Shown piece after piece: positions 11,016-22,900 of a stretch of DNA of 64,000 nucleotides. Each line of letters opens with the position of its first letter. Within the stretch, counting starts at the first letter, position 1. This DNA comes from Laburnicola sp. R22_1 (Eukaryota; Ascomycota; Dothideomycetes; Pleosporales; Didymosphaeriaceae). The stretch lies in the NCBI GenBank assembly GCA_014281115.1, contig JACONQ010000004.1:2232001-2296000 (forward strand), in the 5' to 3' direction. Made by a program: the position numbers and the translations under genes. Below the pieces are notes generated by a model. The model saw only the letters and a program-made list of their open reading frames with translations. It was not told where the DNA came from and did no database searches.

Positions 11016-11903
11016 ATGGTACGATGTAGCTATATCGAGACTGAGCTGGTCAAGATCACGGTCGGCCAGCACGATGAGGCGCGCACGTTCGCCATTCATC
11101 AAGGTCTCCTCTGCCCGCGATCCGAGTACTTTACTACGGCTCTGAATGGACGCTGGGAGGAGTCTGACAACCGGGTTATCAAGCTTCCGGAAGACGAGCC
11201 TGCAGCCTTTGCGCTTTAGGCGAAGCTACTTTACGCCCGAGACACCGAGTACATCGCCATCATGTGCGGCGAAATGAGTATCGAGGTCAATCGAAAAGCG
11301 GAAGGTGAAATCCCCAACGGAATTGAGGGTCGGACTGACAACAAGACCGAAGCAGATGGAGGAGCCATGGAAGACGATACCCCAGCATCGAAATTTCATC
11401 TGCCGTGCGAGCTATATGTTCTAGCCGAGAAGCTCATCGATGAGGGGAGGAAAGACAAGACCCTCCTCGGCATGGAGTTGCTCTCCCGCGAGACGTTCAC
11501 TGTGGATGGCAAGTCACGGAATATCGAGAGCGTGGCAATTATCTACGATGGGACACCCGAAGGCAGTCCGGCTAGGGATTGCATCGTACAGACTTACCTC
11601 CTGTATGTCGACAAAGCATTCCCACAGGGTGAAGCGCAGCTTTTGCCATATGAATTCCTGGGCGATCTTTCTTCTAGTCTGCTTGCTGGACGCCGTAGAG
11701 AAATTGACATTGACGAACAACTGAGAAATCTGGAGCAACTACATGGACAAAAAATTGCAAGGGCTGGTGCCGAAGTGCTCAAGGAGCAAACTCGTGCGCA
11801 GGCCAACAAGATCCAATTCCTTAAGAGGGAAATCAACAAGTTGAAGGAAGAAAATGCGAAGGAACACTCCAAACCGCACTCTGTGTTCACTAGCCATGGC
11901 TAG
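11016..11903 (+). pseudogene. BTB/POZ gene with an internal stop codon
   Basis: One frame reads a BTB domain (ETELVKITVGQ, FAIHQGLLCPRSEYFTTAL, WEESDNRVIKLPEDEP) up to a TAG at 11217-11219. It continues in the same frame (AKLLYARDTEYIAIM ... CELYVLAEKLIDEGRKDK ... ARDCIVQTYLLYVDKAF) and ends with a ~50-residue charged coiled coil (RAQANKIQFLKREINKLKEE) before the TGA-free end at 11903. The stop sits where paralogues have an aromatic residue (FALxAKLLY), so it looks like a tyrosine codon turned into TAG; that is not a C-to-T change. The 5' end is unclear: the original start may be 10932, but I could not find a clean intron joining it. May be a pseudogene, or a sequence error in a live gene. 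Confidence 0.6.
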
Positions 11904-12849
11904 AGGTTTTAATCTTTCAATTACTTTCCAGAAGTATGAGGTTCTCCCAGGATGGATTGCAGCTACCTAAAGGTGTCCTACTTAGAGAGACGACTTTCTA
12001 CCAGAGGCACGGGCCTTGAAATTATACATGAATTTGAGAGATGAGTCTAGGAAATTCAAACTGTTCACTCTGCAAGTGGTGATGAAGAAGTAGAGTTTGT
12101 CCTAGCAGTTCTTCAATACAAAATGAGCACAGACCACCCGCGTTCCCCCAAGAAAGACTTGAGCTTTAATAACTGTGCTATATTGTCGAATTCATGACTA
12201 CGAAATGCGTCAACACACCTATGTAACCCTCCCTTTTCTCGGCATTCTATCAACCAGCTCAGCTAAGCTACTTCTTGTTTATTCTTAACATGAACGATCG
12301 CGAAGAATTATGTCGGTGCCACAAGCCAAATGCAGCTGCTTGGAGTGGTGGAATAGAACCAATAGGCGAGGCGAGAATGTTTGATAAGGTTAGTCACGAC
12401 TTGAGTTCATTTATTATTTTATTCAGAGATAAGACTGGGCGTACTCTCGGCACACGGGTATAAAGCTGTTAGGGGAAGCAGTGAGGTTATGCGGCAATGC
12501 AATAAATTAATTGACTTTCACCATCATATTGCAAGCCAACATCTTCTCAAGGCATTTTATTTCCTTGCACTCGGAATGTGATCCCCATTCTCAAATTGGT
12601 ATAAAGCTAATATCTTGAAATGAGTCATTGTTGAGGCACATCGCAACACTCAAACGGATTGATGGCATTAGGATTGGGCCAACGCATTGTTTAGATATCG
12701 AGACACATTGGTTTCATTGCTCACACAGATTCTTTCAGAGTCCTTGTGTAAATAATGGCACTCTCTCCTATAAAGTGCTCTCACAAATCGTTGAAGTTTA
12801 TCACCACACCAAAATACTTGAGAACACATAGTAACTCGAAAAAAACGCT
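11904..12849. other. Intergenic, 946 bp
   Basis: Between two BTB loci. Contains the diverged repeat copy at 12431-12467. No other gene, RNA or repeat seen. Confidence 0.5.
12431..12467 (+). repeat. Introner-like element copy D, diverged
   Basis: Reads AAGACTGGGCGTACTCTCGG followed by CACACGGGTATAA, a degraded version of the core. The following bases (gctgttaggggaagcagtg) resemble those after the 42.3-kb copy (gctgtgagggaaagcagtg), so these two copies share a longer stretch than copies A and B. Confidence 0.6.
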
Positions 12850-13728
12850 ATGGCTGGAATTGTAGCAACCGACAACGAGGCTGAACAAGCTGCAAACTGC
12901 AAGGCAGATTCATTTAACACATTGTTCACGCTCCGAATCGGCCCCAAAGACAACCATACGGATATCAAAATCCGCGAGGGCTTGGTCACTCGCCGTTCCG
13001 AATTCTTTAGGCATGCACTGAGACCTGACACATTCCGTGAGGGCCGGGAGAAGCTCGTAAACCTAGAGGAAGAAGATCCTGAGATTGTCAAGACATACCT
13101 TGCATTGCTGGAGCAACCTCGCGCCGGGATCCGGACCTTATGGGTCAACATGGATGATCAAGAAGGCCTCATGATGGTGATAGAGCTGTACACGCTTAGC
13201 GACTTCCTTCAGGATAATAAGACCAAAGACGCGATGCTAGAGGAAATGGGCATCATAACCAACTTCCCTCTTTATTCTCACAGCATCCGTCTACGACGAG
13301 ATTGGGAGCGCCAAATCATTCCATCGCTAGAGACGATCCGGTACGTCTACGACTCAACAACTCCGGGGGCAAATGACAAAGCTCGTAAATTTATTGTTGA
13401 CCTCTTCACGCATATGGGCGATGCACGATATGCTGCTAATATCTTGGAGGAGGATACAGAGAATCTACCTGCCGACTTTGTTTCCGAGCTCCTGAAGAGC
13501 CTTATACGCTTTCGACAGACTACAGTCGACCATGCACTTGAACGGCGAGAGATGCGGACGCATCATCTGAGGGAAGTGGATCATCATATTCAACCACGTG
13601 CAAATGAGCGATCTCAATTGATAATGTGGCATCAGCGTGCTGTGCATACTCATGCTGCTGAAGATTCCCAAGACCTGCTTCTGAGTATGCTGGCTGAGCT
13701 GGGGCTGTCGGCTGATGACGAGCCTTAA
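12850..13728 (+). CDS. BTB/POZ domain protein
   Basis: Intronless, 292 aa. The BTB fold spans about residues 20-125: TLFTLRIGPKDNHTDIKIRE, then TRRSEFFRHAL, then LEEEDPEIVKTYLALL and ELYTLSDFLQDNKTKDAML. A post-BTB helical part follows (DKARKFIVDLFTHMGDARY; LPADFVSELLKSLIRFRQT). The C-terminal ~60 residues are His/Arg-rich. Third of six BTB genes or relics in the window; the fungal expansion has no assigned function. Intact, with no sign of RIP. Confidence 0.8.
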   Translation: MAGIVATDNEAEQAANCKADSFNTLFTLRIGPKDNHTDIKIREGLVTRRSEFFRHALRPDTFREGREKLVNLEEEDPEIVKTYLALLEQPRAGIRTLWVNMDDQEGLMMVIELYTLSDFLQDNKTKDAMLEEMGIITNFPLYSHSIRLRRDWERQIIPSLETIRYVYDSTTPGANDKARKFIVDLFTHMGDARYAANILEEDTENLPADFVSELLKSLIRFRQTTVDHALERREMRTHHLREVDHHIQPRANERSQLIMWHQRAVHTHAAEDSQDLLLSMLAELGLSADDEP

Positions 13729-14348
13729 CAAGAACATACGCCATCATATTGCTATGCACTTCACTACAATCATTAGCCTGAAACCTATTGCCAGAATATC
13801 TATGTACAATGGAATATGGAACTTAGCCAATCTTTAACGACTATGGCTCTATACTATAATATACTAGCCCTCACAATACAAGATTGATCGTCACAACTAC
13901 CAAGGAATATTATTGCAGCATATATGTTTTCTTTTCATACTAAAAATAACTTCATATGACTTGATGCAGTCCGAATCACTCCCTCTGAGCAATCATCATG
14001 CTGCCTAAAGCCTCCTTTTGAATTTTGAAAGAACTCCAAAGTAATATGATGCGCTATTTGGCGAGGTATAATCGGGGTTGTGACCATGTAACGTATTCCA
14101 GTTCGCATCTGAGAGCCTACCAATCAAGAATTCAGGAGTGGATATTCTTGTCCAAAAGTTGGGACCTTATCCACATAACCACATATAGGGCGACGCAACC
14201 CCGCAGCCTTGGAAGTTTGTCCATGAAAAAAAGATGCTACTGATATATATTAAGCCGCCTGTTTAACGGCTTAAACATTTCCAAAGAAGGAGCGACCTCG
14301 ATCGAGCAATACCTAAGGTATGTCACCCATGCAAACGTCAGAACTTTA
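13729..14348. other. Intergenic, 620 bp
   Basis: Between the third BTB gene and transposon I; AT-rich, nothing recognised. The last two bases (TA, 14347-14348) are the target duplication of element I. Confidence 0.5.
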
Positions 14349-16388
14349 TCGTGTTTGATCACGTAATGCACGCTATCGCGTAATGCACGTTTTCGGCAAT
14401 TTCCGCCCATCCACAACTTGAAGCTGTACAGCTTGTATATATTGTAAAATCGTCGGATTTTCTAGAGTAATAATCAGAAGAGCTTATTTAACAAATATAG
14501 CCCTTCTATTGGCTACCTGTAGCGCTCTGGGAGGCGTATTTGACGTGTGCGCGTCGTGGGCGCGATCTCGGGCATCTCGGGCTCGTCAACTTTGACAGGC
14601 TGTAACTCAGGCTGTACAAGCTCAATATCCTTTGGATTTTTTGCTGGAGGCTTAAGGCTATGTTGATTACCCTTTTGGGAAGCTTTGAGCTCATCGCGGA
14701 GTTGTTTTTCAATTGCGCGGGCCTCTCGCTTTTCTTGAGCTTCAATAGCCTTCAGCTCGCGCTCGCGAGCGCGCTCTGCTTGAGCCTGAGCCTTTTCAAG
14801 GCGTCGCTGTTGCAAGAGGGCTTGCTTTTCAAGCTTGCTCTGCTCTCTGAGCTGGGACTGGATGTCCTTTTGAAGCTGTATCTCCTTCTCCTCCGCGTCC
14901 TTTTGTGCCTGCCAGTCGCGAGCCCTCTGGACCTTAGCTGGCGACCAGAAAATCGCGCCACCGTTGTAATCCTCCAGCGTCTCGAGCGCCAGGGCCTTAC
15001 CCCGCTGGCGGCGCTTGCGCTCGTTAACAAGGGTCTCTTTAAGCTGAGTATTTTCGTGCTTAAGGATCTAATTTTTCGCTGAAATCGAGTGGAGCGTACG
15101 CGAGAGTTTGGCAGCCTGAGACTCGTAAATATCTCCAACAACTTGACGTAATAAGCCCTCGATTTTACGCCAGTCGCTGGCGCTAAGGACCAACATGCTG
15201 CTCTCGCTTGAGCTGGGGCGCTCAGGCTCGCGAGTTTCAAATCGCTTGAGGATCCTGTCGGGATCTAAGGGCACGATCCCAGTAGCCTCAAAGGCCTTAA
15301 GGACCGTTGCTGACGTTAGCGCGCGCTCCCAGGCGGCCTAGAATATCCTGAAAAAGTCCCTCTTTGTAATGCTGGAGAGGCCCTAGCAGGCGGAAATATT
15401 GCCAGCAGGATCTTATTGGCGTTGCAGAAATCGATAAAATCCTTTGTTACGTGAGATCCATGCCCATTAACGATCAAGAGGCGGTACGACGTCCTTGCCT
15501 TTGCTTTCGTCTCGCGGTTAAACACCTGTTTGAGCCAGCTGAGCCCGATATCGTTATTGGTCCATCCTGAGGGCGAGGAGGAGAAAAAAGCCTTGTGGAT
15601 TTCAGGGTTGAAATCCTGGAGCCAGGTGTCTTGTACGTTGCCAGAGGCTGCCTGATAAATGAGGGCAGGTGTGAGGGTAGAGCCGTCGGCGCAAATATAG
15701 GCTATTGAAGTTATCCACTCGCAATTGCCGTCCTGGAGTATTGATTTGAACTTCTTACGCTTGTATTGCTCGCGAGAAAAGACGCGCTTCGATTTAGAGA
15801 GGATTCTAATAAGAAATCCCTTCTTATCCATATTGTAAATATGGGGTGCGTTAATGTTGTATTGCTTGATTTTTTTAGCTAATAGCTTGAAGTACAGCGC
15901 GTACTTGAAGGCTGAATTAGCTCTGCGGCGTGAGGCGTCGATGCCGGATGTCTATCGCGATATTAAGTCGAGTTTGTGGCGCTTAATGAAGCGCAACGGC
16001 CAGCAAGTCCTAATGTATTTTCTAGCTATTTCTGACGCGAAGTTTCGTATTATATAGCTTGTAGGAGGTAGCCCTTGCGCTAAGAGGTCTTGAATATACT
16101 GTACGAGCGTTGCTTCCTGCGTAGCGTTGAGCATTTGTTGATTTTCGAGCTTACGCGCCATCGATAGGGTTGTACTACGCGCGCGCCGCGACAGAGTTGA
16201 CCGGCTAACCCTAAATCTTTTGGCAATTTCTGTATACGTAAAATGTTCTCTTGGTTTTAGCGATTCGATTGCTGTAAGAGCCTCGTCGATTGGAGCCATA
16301 TTGGTGGAGTTATGGTGGGTTGAATATTTCGCGATTTTGGTGGGGCGCGTGCATTACGCGATAGCGTGCATTACGTGATCAAACACGA
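14349..16388 (-). mobile_element. Element I: pogo/Fot1-like DNA transposon (2040 bp, internally deleted)
   Basis: Flanked by TA on both sides (14347-14348; 16389-16390). Perfect terminal inverted repeats start TCGTGTTTGATCACGTAATG and contain two direct copies of CGTAATGCACG at each end. Encodes a minus-strand Tc1/mariner-superfamily transposase of the pogo/Fot1 (DDxD, CENP-B-like) branch, now dead. Sits 6 bp from the outer end of element III. Confidence 0.9.
14513..16299 (-). pseudogene. Degenerate Fot1/pogo-like transposase of element I
   Basis: Begins MAPIDEALTAIESLKPREHF, an N-terminal helix-turn-helix region, then stops at 15952 where TGG has become TAG (DLISR then SG.DASRRRANS continues in frame). 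The DDE region follows: NMDKKGF, LIVNGHGSH (catalytic Asp replaced by Asn, as also in element II). After ILLAIFPP about 45 codons present in element II (the block with LQPLDV, third catalytic Asp) are missing near 15385, and the frame shifts. The C-terminal part is Arg/Lys/Glu-rich coiled coil. Not functional. Confidence 0.85.
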
Positions 16389-17146
16389 TACATAACGTGT
16401 TTACAAGCGAGCTGCGAATACAAGCGAGCTGCGAACCCCACTAAGTCTCTAAGCCTTTCGCAGCATATAAATTCACAACGCATTAATATTCTATCAATAT
16501 AATAGCTATCCTAAATCAAGCAGTATCTATAGAAGCCTTCTTACACGTGCGCGAGTTGTGCCTAGGCTCCCTACAGCGCCTGCAGCGCGCAGAAGCCTGC
16601 CGGCTCGCAACTAACTGCGCCTTGCCTTGCTGTATTTCTCCCTCTAGTTGCTGCTCAACAGCCTTTTAAGCAATAATATCCTCTTCCTCTGCCTTTAATA
16701 GAGTGCCTCGCTTTTAGATCCGCTTCTTTTTGCGCTATTTACGCGTTGTGGCTGCCTTATTTGCCCTTTGTAGAGTAGCTATCTCCTCGCGCATAAGCAC
16801 TATTAAATGCGCCATTCTCTCAGCGCCTCTTATAAGCCAATCAAGCGACTAGATAACTAAGGTAGGAGAGGATCCCTAATGCCTTCGAATCCGCTCACAA
16901 ACTAGAGTTAACTAAGCGCCTAGCTCGCGTGCGTTGCTTGGTGTGGCAGACTCCCATAGGGCCTCTAGTAGGGCTGCTGGCGCTAGCGCTGGCGACGGTG
17001 TACGAAGTTTGATATTAAGCTTTAAGAGCACTGCCTCTAGATTGTGTGGGACTAGCCCAGAGCCTTGAAAGCTTGCGCAGATATTCTCCTTTGTAATTGA
17101 CTAGTTGTAGGCGGCGCGAAAGGCTAGTAGAAACTCAAGCTTAGTA

Positions 17147-19258
17147 CCGTGCCCGTGCGCGTAACGACCCACGTCGCGTAACGACCCAGGAACAACGCGC
17201 TCACTACTTCAAAAATGAGGGTATTGCAACAGCTATAATAGCTATTATTACGAGATTTTGTAGTAGAGTAGTAAACAAAGGCATGCGATTAATTTGTACT
17301 ATCTAAATTTACTTAGAAGGTTGACGTTGCGGCCACGGCGGGTGGTGAAAGCTGGGGCAGCTGATGCAGCCTGTGATGCCTCCTTAGCAGCTGCACCAGC
17401 ACTACGTTGTTTCTAACGCTTGTTGGCTTAAGTAGAGGCTTTTAAGGCCTTGCGCTTGCCCTTTTAGGATAGTTATATAGCTTTTTCAGCGTTGCGAGCT
17501 GCCTTCTAGCGCTCGCGTTCAGCTGCCTTGTCAGCCTTCTCCTTCTCCCTCACCACCTTGGCTGCCTCTCTCGCCACACGCCTCTCCTCTGCCTCCTGCT
17601 CTCGGAGTAGCTTAGCAGCAGCTTAAAGCTCCTTCCTATTAGCCTTTGCAAGCTGCCCGTCATGCTCTTCCCTCTGCTTCACTGTCTCTCGTGCACGTGC
17701 CTCTCTGATCTTGCGCGGAGACCAGAAGACGGCACCACCGTGGTACTCCTAGCGCTGCTGCAAGTCAAGAGGTTTGCCGCGCTTCTTGTGCTTCTTCTTA
17801 GCAGTAAGAGCCTCTCTTAGGCCATCGTTCTTATAGTGTAGCAGTTCGTTTTATACTTGGAGTCCGTGGAGCGTTTGGGAGAGCGACTTTGACTCTTCTG
17901 CGGTAGTATCCTTCACTGCAGAGCGTACGAGACGCTCCATCTGACGCCAGTCGCTCTCCTTAAGCGCTGAGGGGCCTGATTCGCCTTCATCTTGCTTCCT
18001 AGAGCTCTCTCTCTTGAAGCGTTTGAGTATAACCTCTGGGTCCATAGGCCATATACCAGTAGCTTTAAAGGACTTAAGGATAGTCTCTGTCTTAAATGAG
18101 GACTCCCACGCTCTCCAGAACAGTGGGAAAAAGTCCCCCTTCTTGACTGGTACTAGCCCTTGGCTCCTCTGGAGGTGGGTGGAGAGCTCCTTAGAGTAGG
18201 CGGTGGAGAGAGGTTTAAACATGACGACGTCGAGAGGTTGAAGCGTATAGGTAGAGTGAGGGGGAAATACGGCTAGGAGTATGCGATGGGATTCGCAGTA
18301 GTCGATAAACTCCTTCGTGAGGTGACTGCCATGGCCGTTAAGTATGAGGAGACGCCAGTCTCTCCCACGACGCGCTTTCTGCTTCGTGCAGCGATCAAAT
18401 ACCTGCTCTAGCCACGCTAAACCGATGTCGTTATTCGTCCATCCAGATGGAGATGAAGCTACAAAGACGTCGTGTTGCCCAGCTTTAATGGCGTCCACCC
18501 AAGCTGCCTGCAGTAAGCTGTTTGCCGACTAATAGATGAGACCTGGCGGCAGAGCCTCCCCATTAGCGCAGACAGCTGCTAAGAGGGTGATCCATTCACG
18601 AGAGCCATCTTGGAGTGCCGCCTGCACCTCTTTTCGCTCCCACATCTGACAGCTGAACACTCGTTTTGAGCGTCCTGTTATACCTATCATGAAGCCCTTC
18701 TCGTCCATATTGTAGGAATGGCGCGGCTGTATGTCGTACTGCTTTATCTTCTGATGTAGCAAGTCAAAGTATAGCTTATACTTAACATTTGAATCAGCGT
18801 TGTGGCGGAGAGAGTCAATTCCAGATGTCCATTTGGAGATGAGATGGTGGCCGTGTCGGTCAAGAAAGCGGGTAACCCAAGCGTCGCTCACGGGCTCTGT
18901 GGCTGTCAAGGATGCGAAATTTTGTATTATCTCTCTTGTAGGAGGCAGCCCTCTCTTTATAAGGTCTTCAATATAGCTCACGAGCCCTAACTCTTGTTGT
19001 GGGCTGAGTACTTGTTGATCACGATGCTTAGCTTCCCGTGGGCGCTGACAGCCTTGGTGTCTTCGGCGCAGCGTACTGTGCGGTACACCAAACTGGCGAG
19101 CAATTTTCCGGTATATAAGTTGTTCTCCTGGTTTAAGCGATTCGATTGCTGCGAGCGCATCGTCAATTGGTGCCATGGTGGTGGAGTTATGACGCGTTGA
19201 AGTTTGGAGCTTGTCTGGTGTTTTGGTGTTCCTGGGTCGTTACGCGCACGGGCACGGT
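17147..19258 (-). mobile_element. Element II: pogo/Fot1-like DNA transposon (2112 bp), nested in III
   Basis: TA duplications 17145-17146 and 19259-19260. Inverted repeats start CCGTGCCCGTGCGCGTAACG; the left end carries a second copy of GCGTAACGACCCA, the right end only one. Transposase is a paralogue of element I (MAPIDDALAAIESLKPGEQL versus MAPIDEALTAIESLKPREHF). Inserted in the C-terminal part of element III's transposase. Confidence 0.9.
17299..19176 (-). pseudogene. Element II transposase, full length but with nonsense codons
   Basis: One continuous 626-codon frame on the minus strand with no frameshift, broken only by stops: TAG at 18529-18531 (LIY.SANSL, from CAG), TAG at 17851-17853, and about seven more in the C-terminal coiled-coil region. 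Visible: HTH (YRKIARQFGVPHSTLRRR), NMDEKGFMIG (first Asp), LILNGHGSH (Asn in place of second Asp), LQPLDVVMFKPL (third Asp). The stops fit CpA-to-TpA RIP changes on either strand. Between 17851 and 17147 the frame is mostly lost. Confidence 0.85.
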
Positions 19259-19921
19259 ATGGTTGATATAGTTGCGTATCAGGCCCTCAACCTGGCGCCC
19301 GTACGCCCGCTTCAACGGCGAGAAGCAGCCCACGTCAAGTGGCTGTAGGAGGTGTGACGAATATGGTGGCATGCATAGGGTATAGATCTTGTTCTCCCTA
19401 CAGATCTCCTGGAATTCGAGTGAGTTGTGGCTCTCATGGCTGTTAAGTATTAGGAGCTAACGCGCGCCTACTCTATGCTCTACTATATGCTTAATAAAGT
19501 GCCGTAGCCAGGCAACACTAAGCTCGTTCGTAGTCCACCTATTGTTGCTAAGACCAATAGTCCAGTCACCTGGTATATTGTCGCCCTCGTACTAGGCCGA
19601 GAGGTGGTACTTGCCAGCGAAGATAACAAAGGGCGGGATTGCCCACCCAGCAGCGTTGATTCTGTGGATCGTCGTCACCCACTCACGATTGCCTGGCTGG
19701 ATCGCTTTTGGCTGACTACGTCTCTCTAAGCCTGTAACGACTAGCTGGGAGGATATCTTGCCCATTAGAAAGCCAGTCTTGTCGAAGTTAAAGGTGTCCT
19801 TATCGCAGATACCGTAGGTGGCCTTTGTACGTACTACTAGCTCAAACCAGGCCTGTATAGCCGTTGGGTCCTCGCAGAGGGCTCGCTGTCGATTGTAGGC
19901 TCGATTAAATCGCGTTGTGAG

Positions 19922-22900
19922 CAGACTTGTCAATAAACAAAACAAACAAAATTTGTGGCTCTGAATTTGTTTGTTTGACGACTTTCTTGGTGTTGTAGTT
20001 TGTTTGTTTGATTTGATGGAGCTATAGAGGCGCTTTTTATTTGATTGTTTGTTTGATTTTGAGTACTTTAAGAGGACTGTGAAAGAGACTCTGGTGGTGT
20101 TATAGGCGGCGGCTCCTCCCACTCATGTATGCTAAACTGTTCGTTGAGCTTATTGTCATCGTACGTTGCCACCACCTTTGCGCTTGGAGGTTTAAAACCT
20201 GCTCGAATCCATCGTTGAGTACAAATTAAAGTAGCCAATAGTTGGCTGCCTATTTTGCGTCTCTGTGGCTCAAGTACGTCGCTAGTACCCGAGAAGACTC
20301 GCTCACAGTCAGCGCTGGAGGCAGGGATAGTTAACACGTCCAGCGCCAATCGTGACAAATTGGGATACCTCGGCTTGAGCTGGTACCAGTATTGGACAGC
20401 TGTACAGCCAGTTTTGTACTGTTCTGATGTCCATGTTGGCTCTCTAAGCCAGCTCTCGTACTCATCCGCCACCCCTATTATCTCGTCGCTGTTGTCAAGT
20501 ACCGAATTGATCGCGTCGTCAAAGCTGCTCATCGCGTGTTTAGGCGCAGTTGTTATTGTTGTTGCTGTCGCTAGGGCGGGCTTGTAACGAGCCCAAAGCT
20601 GCTCGAAGCTCGCGTGCGTAGCTTGTAACTGTGCGGGCTTCTCACGCCAGAAGCGTTTAAAGTAGTTCTTGAAGCGTGGGTGGAGTGCCGTGGCAGTGTA
20701 GTAGACGGGGATTTTGAGGAGTTTATTAAGGTACTTGCTCGCCTTCTTGAGCGCAGCACGTACGTTGATAGCGACGTGATCTTCTGGCGCCTTGTCTGGC
20801 AGGTAATTGACGCTTTCAAACAGTCTAAGGCGGGCATCTAGGTTAGCAATAAGAGACTCAAACATAGGGATAACCTTGTATAACGCGCTGTGAGTGCTAG
20901 CTTTGCCGCGACCTTGCAAGCGATTAGTTGCGGACTTTAGCGGCTCAAGCACCTCAATGTACTTGGTAATCACTGCCTAGTCTGCAGCTGTAAGCCCGCC
21001 TGATCGCATCCACTGCGGCACAATAGGCGGCTTAGTGTTGTTGCTTTTGGCAAGCTTGTTAGCGTGCTTAGTCTCTTGTATGTGGTAGGAGGAGTAGCTG
21101 TTGATGGCGTGTTGTAGCTCAACACTGCGCTTAAAGTAGTCATAATAGCTGTTCTAACGCGTAACTCCAGGCTTGAAAGGCTTACGGCGTCTTGCTGTAG
21201 CGCTAGCAGGCATCTTAACTGCTTCGCTGTTCTGACAATTCTTAAATATACCCTATTGTTTTGGCGTGTTAATGTAGTTAACAATATCAAGAAATACGCT
21301 AAGCGGACTATCTTTCCGCCATTGCTTCATATAAAACTTCTCTTCGTTGTAGTGTTTAGGCTCGTTATCAAAGGCGTCGGAGTCAGTGCCAAACATAATA
21401 GTTTGCCCAACGAGGTTGAGTATGTGGCAAGCGCAGCGGAGGCGTCGATCGTTGGCGATAAAGCTGTACATTGTGCCGAGTTTATTAACTGCAGTATCGT
21501 TGTTGTAGGCGTTGTCAAGCACGAAATAGCCCAAATTGCTGCTAGAAATCTCAAAGTAGCGTAGGATTCGTACGACAGCTTCCGCGATCGCTGAGCCTGT
21601 GTGCGCACCAACCAGCTGCGGCAAGGCGATGGGAAGGTCAACTATATTGCCTTGAGAGTCAGCGTAGTGCGCACAAATTGCAAAGAAGCCGCGCTTCCCC
21701 CTTGGTAGTCCAGCCGTCAAAGCTTATGTGTATTTTGCTAGAGGCCTTAGACAAGGCGCGCTTGACTTGAGGTTGTAGCCAGCTGTAAAGCCTTATCACG
21801 AACCTCGAAACGCTGTTGTGAGACCTCCATAGCGCCGCCTCTGCCTCTGGGTTGGCGAACCTGATCATCGCGCGGAAGGACTCAGTCTCAAACTCGCGTA
21901 ATGGCCTGTTGTTGTTGACGAGCCATAACACTGCAGCTTGCCTGAAGCCTTGTACGTCGAAGTTACCCAGCTCCTGCGTTGCATCTTGGCTTAATGTGAC
22001 CCCGTTTTCTTCCGCCCATCGCAGCGACTTCTGGCCAGGTTCGAGCGGCCTCTTGTGTACGATAGTGCCTTGTTTGGTGAGCCGATGGCTGGGAAGGTCT
22101 TGCTTCAAATGGTTGTTGGCGGCTGTAGTTGACAGAGTGGTCTGGTGTAGGCCGCCCTTCTTTCTGTTGATGTGATAGTGCTTGCATTGGAAGTAGATCT
22201 TCTTAGGGTTAGTACTAAGCTTTCAAAGGCGATAGCCGTGCCTAAAGACCTAGCTGATGTTGCCTGTGGGTGTGGATAGAGGCATATTGAAGCCTAGCAG
22301 GCGCTTCAAGTCAAGGCCTTCGTAGTTGGTGAAGTCAACACTAGGCGCAGCGTCCTCCTCCACTGAAGCCTCTGTGGCAGCATTACTAAACGCGCGCGGC
22401 GGCTTAGTAGCTATAGGTGGCTTATTAGCCACTAACAGCAACTCCCAAGCTGGCTTATCGGCCTGTAAGGCTTGTAGTATAGGCCGTGGTGATGGCCTCT
22501 GGGCGCGCTCCTCTAGCTCGGTTGGTGGCTCTATTGAGCGCGGCTCTAGAGTACTTTTAAGCACCTTAATAGGCGGCTCCGGCTTGTCAACTACCTCAAT
22601 AGACGGCTGGGTTGGCGGAGGAGTAAGCGGCCGCTGGCTATCCATAAGGCGCTGGCTGGGTTTTGGCGCACGTTGGGAACGTTTGGGCATAGGTTCGGAT
22701 GCCTCAGCAGGCTCGCGGCTTCGTTTTGGGGGCATGGTAAGCGTGAAGGTAAGCAAAGGCGCGAAAAAGTAAGCTGTAGGCGCAGGCAAGTAAGCCAAAG
22801 TATAGTGGGTGTGTAAGCGTTGACGCGCAAGGTACGCGGAAAGTACGCGGTCGGCTAGCCAACATTACCACTTCATGCCAAGGCGTACTGCGCGACGCTC

